From the NCBI GenBank assembly GCA_946408295.1, contig CAMJRT010000060.1, positions 1 to 7,004 on the forward strand: a stretch of 7,004 nt of DNA, in the 5' to 3' direction. The translations under genes were made by a program, and so were the position numbers. Positions 1 through 4,340 of the stretch are shown here, piece after piece (within the stretch, counting starts at the first letter, position 1; each line of letters begins with the position of its first letter). The DNA is from an uncultured Bacteroidales bacterium. Lineage in GTDB: Bacteria; Bacteroidota; Bacteroidia; Bacteroidales; UBA932. The notes under the pieces are model-generated. The model was given only the letters and a program-made list of their open reading frames with translations. It did not search any database and had not been told where the DNA came from.

Positions 1-621
1 GGTTTCGCTGCGGAGATGCTGGTGCGCGGGGGCGTCGGCCATATCATCCTGTTTGACAACGACGTGGTGAGCGAGACCAATCGCAACCGCCAGATTCTGG
101 CCCTGGGTTCCACGATGGGGCGTCCGAAGTGTTCCGTGTTGGCGGAGCGGCTGCGGGACATCAATCCTGCGTTGGATGTGGAGTGCCGCTGCGAGTATCT
201 GGAGGCGGACCGGGTGGAGGAACAATTGGCCGGATGGTCCGGGCGGGTGGATTTCGTGGTGGACGCCATCGATACTTTGGCGCCGAAGTTGGCGCTGATT
301 CGTTTCTGTGTGGAGCACAAGTTGCCGTTGGTGAGTTCGATGGGGGCCGGTGCCAAGGTCGATGTGACGCAGGTGCGCATCGCCGATTTGTCCAAGTCGC
401 GGCATTGTCCGTTGGCGTTCATTGTCCGCAAACGCCTCGGAAAAATCGGCATCCGCAAAGGCTTTCCGGTCGTGTATAGCGAAGAACTTCCGGACCGCGA
501 AAGCATCGTACCCGTCGAAGAACGCAACAAGAAATCCCAGGTCGGCACCATTTCCTACCTCCCCGCCGTCTTCGGCTGTGCCTGTGCCCAGGCCGCGCTG
601 CTGTATTTGAAAAATAATTAA
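1..621 (+). CDS. tcdA: tRNA threonylcarbamoyladenosine dehydratase TcdA (ThiF/E1-like), 5' end missing
   Basis: The frame is open from base 1 (G-F-A-A-E-M...) to TAA at 619-621, giving 206 visible residues. The family is usually about 230-270 residues, so some 30-45 N-terminal residues, including the GxGGVG nucleotide-binding turn, lie outside. Visible landmarks are the continuation of the Rossmann helix (AAEMLVRGGVG), the DNDVV acidic strand end, TNRNRQ with the Arg typical of E1-like adenylating enzymes, DAIDT, and the TcdA-like block SSMGAGAKVDVTQVRIADLS followed by CPLAFIVRKRL. Known role of the family: ATP-dependent cyclisation of N6-threonylcarbamoyladenosine at position 37 of ANN-decoding tRNAs to cyclic ct6A, in the cytoplasm. 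The ATG at 16 is internal and not the true start. Codon use changes sharply near base 421 (see findings). The assignment as TcdA rather than another ThiF-fold protein (MoeB, ThiF) rests on the C-terminal half and the lack of a CxxC zinc site in the visible part. Confidence 0.9.
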   Translation, partial: GFAAEMLVRGGVGHIILFDNDVVSETNRNRQILALGSTMGRPKCSVLAERLRDINPALDVECRCEYLEADRVEEQLAGWSGRVDFVVDAIDTLAPKLALIRFCVEHKLPLVSSMGAGAKVDVTQVRIADLSKSRHCPLAFIVRKRLGKIGIRKGFPVVYSEELPDRESIVPVEERNKKSQVGTISYLPAVFGCACAQAALLYLKNN

Positions 622-626
622 CTTTG
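619..626 (+). promoter_or_regulatory. Bacteroidota-type -7 promoter box TAACTTTG
   Basis: TAACTTTG is an exact match to the TAnnTTTG -7 consensus of Bacteroidota primary sigma factors. It lies 24 nt before the ATG at 651, so transcription would start within the 24 nt ahead of that codon. Its first three bases are the TAA stop of tcdA. No TTTG is present at the expected -33 distance (about 19 nt upstream); a TTTG at 606-609 is too close. The box also covers the alternative TTG start at 624, which argues against that start for the FNT gene. Confidence 0.5.
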
Positions 627-650
627 CAACTTAATCAATTAACGCAATTT

Positions 651-1295
651 ATGAAACAAGCATTTTCCATTTTCCGCCTGGGCATTCTCGCCGGCATCGC
701 CATCGGTATCGCCGGATTCGGCTATCTCGCTTTGAAAGGCAGTCCGCTCGGAGACATTGCCGGTGCCGTCGTTTTCTCTTTCGGTCTGGCGACGGTCGTC
801 AATTATCAGTTGAAACTTTACACGGGCGCGATGGGCTTCGTGAAGACGGGAAAGGAGATCGCGCAGTTGCTGCCGACCATTCTGGGCAACATCGTGGGAT
901 GTTTGTTGATCGCTTTGCTGGCCAAGATTTCCCCGATGGGGCTGGAAGCGAAAGCGCAGGCGATACTGGAAGGGCGTTTGAATGATTCTTTGATAAACGG
1001 CGTACTACTATCGGGGACGCTTCGCAGCGGTTTGCTGGCCATCGGCTGCGGATTCATTATGACAACGGCGGTGAATTTTGCGCGTCAGGGAAAATGGATT
1101 CCGTTGCTCTTCGGTGTGCCTATGTTCATCGTTTGCGGCTTTCCCCACTGTATCGCCGATACCTTCTATTATTTGAGTGTTCCCTGGGATTTCCTGGGTG
1201 CGCATTTGGGTGCGGTGCTGCTATTGTTCTGCTGCCTGGTCCTGGGTAACACCCTCGGCGGCAATCTTTACCGCCTGTTTACCTGGACGAAATAG
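651..1295 (+). CDS. formate/nitrite transporter (FNT) family channel, short form
   Basis: A 214-residue, strongly hydrophobic protein with about six predicted membrane segments (roughly residues 9-29, 34-54, 74-92, 120-142, 148-168, 182-206). FNT landmarks appear in order: LYTGA after TM2 (57-60), GNIVG (79-83), the central His in GFPHCIAD (163-170, His166), corresponding to the GFEHSIAN region of FocA, and GNTLGG in TM6 (199-204). Family members are pentameric channels moving formate, nitrite or related small anions across the inner membrane; the substrate here cannot be read from sequence. Usual length is about 250-290, so this is compact, with a short N-terminus and no long C-terminal tail. 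I chose ATG 651 over TTG 624 because the protein homology starts there and a -7 promoter box covers 624. The stop is 6 nt from the cyclo-ligase start, so the two genes form one unit. The Asn-to-Asp change after the conserved His region is a family variation I recall from anaerobes, not proof of altered substrate. Confidence 0.85.
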   Translation: MKQAFSIFRLGILAGIAIGIAGFGYLALKGSPLGDIAGAVVFSFGLATVVNYQLKLYTGAMGFVKTGKEIAQLLPTILGNIVGCLLIALLAKISPMGLEAKAQAILEGRLNDSLINGVLLSGTLRSGLLAIGCGFIMTTAVNFARQGKWIPLLFGVPMFIVCGFPHCIADTFYYLSVPWDFLGAHLGAVLLLFCCLVLGNTLGGNLYRLFTWTK

Positions 1296-1301
1296 GGCGT
1301 T

Positions 1302-1922
1302 ATGCCGGGGGCTCCGGATGCTTTGACGGCGCAGAAACGTTCGTTGCGCCGGCTTCTGGTGGAGCGCCGGGAGGCTTGGCTCGCCGGCACGTCGCCCGAG
1401 GAGCGTGCCGCTTGCGTAGCCTCCATCTGGGCGCAGGTCGAATCGTCCGACGCTTTCCGCCGCTCCCGCACCGTTCTGTTATATGCTTCCCTGCCGGATG
1501 AGGTTCCTACCGAGGGTGTGCTGACGCGCTGGTCGCAGGGCGATTTCGGCGTGCGTTCTTCCGTCGGGCCCGTCCCGGCCGGACCGGGGAAAACACTGGT
1601 GCTGCCGCTGGTGGAAGGGGAGTCCCTTCGCCTGAAAACGTACCACCCCGCTGCCGTACAGCCCGGCTATCAGGGCATCCTCGAACCTTTGCCTTCCTGT
1701 CCCGATATAGCCCCCGAAGCCATTGATTTCGCCATTATCCCCGGACGCGCCTTCACCCCGGACGGCTGGCGCCTGGGTCGGGGAAAAGGCTTCTACGACC
1801 GCCTTCTCCCTACGCTGGTCAATGCCCGGAAAGTCGGTGTCGCTTTCCCTTGTCAAAGGGTGGAGCAGTTGCCGCTTGCCCCTTGGGATATCCGCCTCGA
1901 TGCGGTCTATACCGCACAATAG
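1302..1922 (+). CDS. 5-formyltetrahydrofolate cyclo-ligase (MTHFS)
   Basis: 206 residues, the normal size for the family (about 180-200). It carries the N-terminal basic helix QKRSLRRLL (from residue 11), in which Lys12 corresponds to the ATP-phosphate binding Lys. Other landmarks are LLYASLPDEVPT, TLVLPLV, IDFAIIPGRAF, and the signature GRGKGFYDR at 159-167, followed by the typical ending VGVAFPCQRV...DIRLDAVYT. Known reaction: ATP-dependent conversion of 5-formyl-THF (folinate) to 5,10-methenyl-THF, returning a dead-end, inhibitory folate to the one-carbon pool; cytoplasmic. E. coli equivalents are called ygfA or fau. The ATG at 1302 lies 6 nt after the FNT stop with no Shine-Dalgarno, as usual in this phylum. 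Co-transcription with the formate-family channel suggests a one-carbon link, which is inference. Confidence 0.94.
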   Translation: MPGAPDALTAQKRSLRRLLVERREAWLAGTSPEERAACVASIWAQVESSDAFRRSRTVLLYASLPDEVPTEGVLTRWSQGDFGVRSSVGPVPAGPGKTLVLPLVEGESLRLKTYHPAAVQPGYQGILEPLPSCPDIAPEAIDFAIIPGRAFTPDGWRLGRGKGFYDRLLPTLVNARKVGVAFPCQRVEQLPLAPWDIRLDAVYTAQ

Positions 1923-1967
1923 CCTTCTCCCATCCTTTGCGCTACATCGGTTTTCAGAAATTATTCG

Positions 1968-1975
1968 TAACTTCG
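1968..1975 (+). promoter_or_regulatory. possible weak -7 box (TAACTTCG) before serB
   Basis: TAACTTCG matches the TAnnTTTG consensus except for one base and is followed by GCGGG, 20 nt before the serB ATG. The nearest upstream TTTG (1936-1939) is 28 nt away, longer than the usual spacing near 19. With the 73-nt gap after the cyclo-ligase stop, this may give serB its own transcription start, but read-through from the genes before it is equally possible. Confidence 0.3.
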
Positions 1976-1995
1976 CGGGTCAAAAATTGGAAGAT

Positions 1996-3231
1996 ATGGA
2001 AGAGAAGAAACTCGAGATTATTCAAGTGAACATATACGGGCAGGACAAGCCGGGCCTGGCTTCCGCCCTGACGGACATTCTCGCGCGTTACGATGCTTTT
2101 GTGCTGGACATCGGCCAGGCCAACATCCACGACTCGCTGACGATGGGTATCCTGTTCCTGACGCAGCAGGACCGTTCCGGAGCCATTATGAAAGAGTTGC
2201 TCTTCAAATCTTCCGAGTTGGGCGTACACATCCGTTTCAAACCGGTCTCGGAAGACGATTATGAACAGTGGCGCGGCCGTCAGGGAAAAGACCGCTATAT
2301 CATCACCCTGCTGGGCCGCACCATCGATGCCCGCAAGATTGCGACAGTCACCCAGATTATCTACAAGCACGGGTTCAACATTGATGCCATCAAGCGTCTG
2401 ACCGGCCGTGTTCCCATCCGTGAAGAAGACCGGCAGACCCTCTCCTGTATCGAACTCTCCATCCGGGGCAACCTGAGCGATGAGGAGAAATCGAACATCC
2501 AGGCGGAATTTATGCGCCTTTCCCGCGAAGGGATGGATATTTCCTTCCAGAAGGACGATCTCTATCGCCGTTCCCGCCGTCTCATCTGCTTCGATATGGA
2601 CTCCACCCTCATCGGAACGGAATGTATCGACGAACTGGCGGAACGTGCCGGGGTGGGGGCCCAGGTGCGGGCCATTACTGAGAGCGCGATGCGCGGGGAA
2701 ATCGACTTTGTGGAGAGTTTCACGCGGCGCGTCGCTTTGCTCAAGGGCCTCGACGAATCGTGTATGAAGGAAATCGCGGAGAACCTGCCTTTCAACGAGG
2801 GACTGGAGCGGCTGATGAAGGCCCTGAAGATGATTGGCTACAAAACCGCCATCCTCTCCGGAGGATTTACCTATTTCGGTCAGTATCTCCAGCAGAAATT
2901 CGGCTTCGACTATGTCTATGCCAACGAATTGGAAATCGCGGACGGCAAGTTGACGGGCCGTTACCTGGGCGAGGTGGTGGACGGCCGCCGCAAGGCCGAA
3001 CTGCTGCGTCTGCTCTGCCAGGTGGAGCACATCAACCTCGCGCAGGCGGTCGCCGTGGGCGACGGAGCCAACGACCTTCCGATGATCAACCTCGCCGGTC
3101 TGGGCATCGCCTATCACGCCAAACCCAAGGTCAAGGCGGGCGCCGAGCAGGCTATCTCTACTTCCGGTCTCGACGGCATCCTCTACTTCCTCGGCCTCAA
3201 GGTCTCCCGCATGGGCCTGGACAACCTGTAG
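1996..3231 (+). CDS. serB: phosphoserine phosphatase SerB with two N-terminal ACT domains
   Basis: 411 residues from ATG 1996 (MEEKKLEIIQVNIYGQDKPG), a length typical of the two-ACT SerB form. ACT-like domains occupy about residues 7-85 (IYGQDKPGLASALTDIL) and 98-185 (YIITLLGRTIDARKIATVTQ). The HAD phosphatase domain runs from about 195 to the end. All HAD motifs are intact: motif I DMDSTL with nucleophile Asp200 and general acid/base Asp202; motif II Ser288 in LSGGF; motif III Lys333; motif IV GDGAND at 355-360 with Mg-binding Asp356 and Asp360. The Lys333-Asp356 spacing of 23 equals that recalled for Methanocaldococcus PSP (K144-D167). It hydrolyses O-phospho-L-serine to L-serine and phosphate, the last step of serine synthesis, in the cytoplasm. 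The ACT pair probably senses an amino acid; the ligand is unknown here. The frame is open upstream to 1723, but that part overlaps the cyclo-ligase and does not fit the family. Confidence 0.96.
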   Translation: MEEKKLEIIQVNIYGQDKPGLASALTDILARYDAFVLDIGQANIHDSLTMGILFLTQQDRSGAIMKELLFKSSELGVHIRFKPVSEDDYEQWRGRQGKDRYIITLLGRTIDARKIATVTQIIYKHGFNIDAIKRLTGRVPIREEDRQTLSCIELSIRGNLSDEEKSNIQAEFMRLSREGMDISFQKDDLYRRSRRLICFDMDSTLIGTECIDELAERAGVGAQVRAITESAMRGEIDFVESFTRRVALLKGLDESCMKEIAENLPFNEGLERLMKALKMIGYKTAILSGGFTYFGQYLQQKFGFDYVYANELEIADGKLTGRYLGEVVDGRRKAELLRLLCQVEHINLAQAVAVGDGANDLPMINLAGLGIAYHAKPKVKAGAEQAISTSGLDGILYFLGLKVSRMGLDNL

Positions 3232-3257
3232 GAAGCCCCCAAACAGGGATTTAAACC

Positions 3258-3288
3258 AAAAGGCCGACCATGAAAGTCGACCTTTTTT
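3258..3288. terminator. bidirectional intrinsic terminator between serB and tRNA-Val
   Basis: Bases 3258-3268 (AAAAGGCCGAC) pair with 3276-3286 (GTCGACCTTTT) around a 7-nt loop, with the plus-strand T run reaching 3288. On the plus strand there is one C-A mismatch (3264 with 3280); on the minus strand the same pair becomes a G-U wobble, so the stem is unbroken in the tRNA direction, ending in TTTT. It sits 26 nt after the serB stop and immediately beyond the tRNA 3' end, so it likely serves both converging units. Confidence 0.75.
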
Positions 3289-3290
3289 GG

Positions 3291-3368
3291 TGGTGAGGAT
3301 TACTGGATTTGAACCAGTGACCTCTTGCCTGTCAAGCAAGCGCTCTGAACCAACTGAGCTAAACCCTC
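3291..3368 (-). tRNA. tRNA-Val (anticodon GAC)
   Basis: The reverse complement folds as a full 78-nt cloverleaf with encoded CCA (3293-3291). The acceptor stem is GAGGGTT with AATCCTC (one G-U pair). T8-A9 follow, then a D stem GCTC/GAGC with a 10-nt loop AGTTGGTTCA. The anticodon stem is CTTGC/GCAAG with loop TTGACAG, a 5-nt variable region AGGTC, and a T stem ACTGG/CCAGT with loop TTCAAAT. Bases 34-36 are GAC (plus-strand 3333-3331), reading the valine codons GUC and GUU. The discriminator is A, as expected for tRNA-Val. A matching promoter lies upstream at 3386-3416 and a terminator hairpin directly downstream. Confidence 0.95.
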
Positions 3369-3385
3369 GTTTGCGTTTGGGATTG

Positions 3386-3416
3386 CAAAGGTAGCATTAT
3401 TTCTTGGATTCGCAAG
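3386..3416 (-). promoter_or_regulatory. promoter of tRNA-Val (-33 CTTG, -7 TACCTTTG)
   Basis: On the minus strand CTTG (3416-3413) is followed after exactly 19 nt by TACCTTTG (3393-3386). The latter is an exact match to the TAnnTTTG -7 box, and CTTG differs from the TTTG -33 box by one base; the spacing is the one usual for Bacteroidota. The -7 box ends 17 nt before the first base of the mature tRNA, leaving room for a short 5' leader removed by RNase P. This is the best-formed promoter in the window and the main support for the phylum assignment. Confidence 0.65.
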
Positions 3417-3483
3417 CGTTTGTTACGGATTTTTTGATTCTTAGGATGTGCCTTGCACTCATTGGCTTGTGAGTCAATGGTTT

Positions 3484-3525
3484 AAAGAAAACAACCTACC
3501 CGTTCTGAAGTAGGTCGTTTCCTTT
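3484..3525 (-). terminator. intrinsic terminator after the SIMPL gene
   Basis: A 16-bp inverted repeat (3484-3499 with 3510-3525, 10-nt loop) begins 34 nt beyond the SIMPL stop. Read on the minus strand the stem is unbroken with two G-U wobbles and its 3' arm is T-rich (GTTTTCTTT). Read on the plus strand the same two positions are A-C mismatches. The direction of the better fold matches the gene it follows. Confidence 0.75.
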
Positions 3526-3559
3526 ATTGTGTTGTGTTTTAGTTGGTTAGATGACGCAC

Positions 3560-4264
3560 TTAATTGTCGAGGTAGTAGGTGAGGTAGGTCACGACGCGGA
3601 CTTTTTTCATATACGGGGTGCAACTGTCGCGGTCCTCGATGGAGAAGGTGCCTTGCGTGGCGGTCCGGATTTTGCCCACCTTGCTGCCGGAATCTTTGGC
3701 GAATTTGTCGGCGGCGGCACGGGCGTTGGCGGTGGCCTCGGCTATCATCTCGGGCTTGATGTCGTTGAGGCTCTCATACATAAATGAAGGTTCCTGTCCC
3801 CATTCTTCCTGGTTGATGTTGATGCCTTTCTTGATCAGCGCGTCGGTGTTGCCCATCACTTTGAGAATCTTTTCCACGTCTTTGGAATAAACCGTCACGA
3901 CGCTTTTGCCCAGATAGCGGAATCCGCGGTTGTCGCTGACATAATCCTGCGCGAGGCGGTCGATGATTTTGGGGATGGAAAGGGAGATTTCCTCATCCGT
4001 GACACCGTTCTTTTTCAGGAACTGGATGATTGCCCGGTTGTTGTTGTCGATGGTTTCCGAGACGGAATTCAGGTCGTTGCTGACGGCTTTGTGGCTGATG
4101 GGCCAGATGACCTTGTCAGCCATCACTTCTTTTTCGCAGAGGCCTTTCACATCCACCGTGCGGTCGAAGGACCGGAGTTTGCTGATGCCCATCGGGAACA
4201 TCGCGCCCGAAATGACGAGTCCGAGCATAATGAAGAGCCCGGCGAGAGAATTGTTACTTTTCAT
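3560..4264 (-). CDS. SIMPL domain (DUF541) protein, membrane-anchored
   Basis: 234 residues from ATG at 4264. An N-terminal hydrophobic segment (about residues 7-27, LAGLFIMLGLVISGAMFPMG) after a short MKSNN start looks like a signal anchor. No lipoprotein Cys box is seen, so the remainder probably faces the periplasm. The rest follows the SIMPL/DUF541 pattern: a first beta strand with DRTVDVKGLCEKEVMADKVIWPI, a helix with ETIDNNNRAIIQFLKKNGV, strands around VVTVYSKDVEKILKVMG, then ESLNDIKPEMIAEATANARAAADKFAKDSG and a final strand VVTYLTYYL. The family includes E. coli YggE and mammalian SIMPL; bacterial members are periplasmic or envelope proteins loosely linked to oxidative or other stress, with no settled activity. 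It lies 76 nt after ygiQ on the same strand with no clear terminator between, so read-through is possible; I see no convincing -7 box of its own. Confidence 0.87.
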   Translation of the reverse strand: MKSNNSLAGLFIMLGLVISGAMFPMGISKLRSFDRTVDVKGLCEKEVMADKVIWPISHKAVSNDLNSVSETIDNNNRAIIQFLKKNGVTDEEISLSIPKIIDRLAQDYVSDNRGFRYLGKSVVTVYSKDVEKILKVMGNTDALIKKGININQEEWGQEPSFMYESLNDIKPEMIAEATANARAAADKFAKDSGSKVGKIRTATQGTFSIEDRDSCTPYMKKVRVVTYLTYYLDN

Positions 4265-4285
4265 ACTACTTAGAAATTGATATTA

Positions 4286-4320
4286 AATTACTGAATCTGC
4301 TTTTTGAGAATTACCTGAAT
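4286..4320. repeat. imperfect direct repeat upstream of the SIMPL gene
   Basis: AATTACTGAAT (4286-4296) recurs as AATTACCTGAAT (4309-4320), differing by one inserted C, with starts 23 nt apart, about two helical turns. The pair lies in the 76-nt AT-rich gap between ygiQ and the SIMPL gene, 22 nt before the latter's ATG on the minus strand. It could be a paired operator or a chance duplication in AT-rich DNA. Confidence 0.3.
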
Positions 4321-4340
4321 CATAAGCGACCATTCATTCA

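Noticed and set aside
624..650. TTG start adding nine residues to the FNT protein
   Set aside because: This stretch begins inside an exact -7 promoter box; the ATG at 651 fits the family N-terminus.
1723..1995. N-terminal extension of SerB to an ATG at 1723
   Set aside because: It overlaps the cyclo-ligase in another frame, and the extra residues do not resemble any SerB; the ATG at 1996 begins right at the first ACT domain.
1954..3339. 461-codon open frame on the minus strand across serB
   Set aside because: It lies antisense to a complete, motif-perfect serB and also runs through the tRNA and terminator. Its translation has no recognisable domain and is rich in the residues expected from reversed GC-rich codons.
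3301..3368. tRNA-Asp (GTC) on the plus strand
   Set aside because: The anticodon arm is nearly self-complementary, so the plus strand also shows a GTC loop. However, the D arm, T loop (TTCAAAT), CCA end and promoter all fit only the minus strand, where the anticodon is GAC (Val).
3291..3368. tRNA gene as an integration (att) site
   Set aside because: No integrase gene and no repeat of the tRNA 3' end were seen in the window; the flanks are housekeeping genes and terminators.
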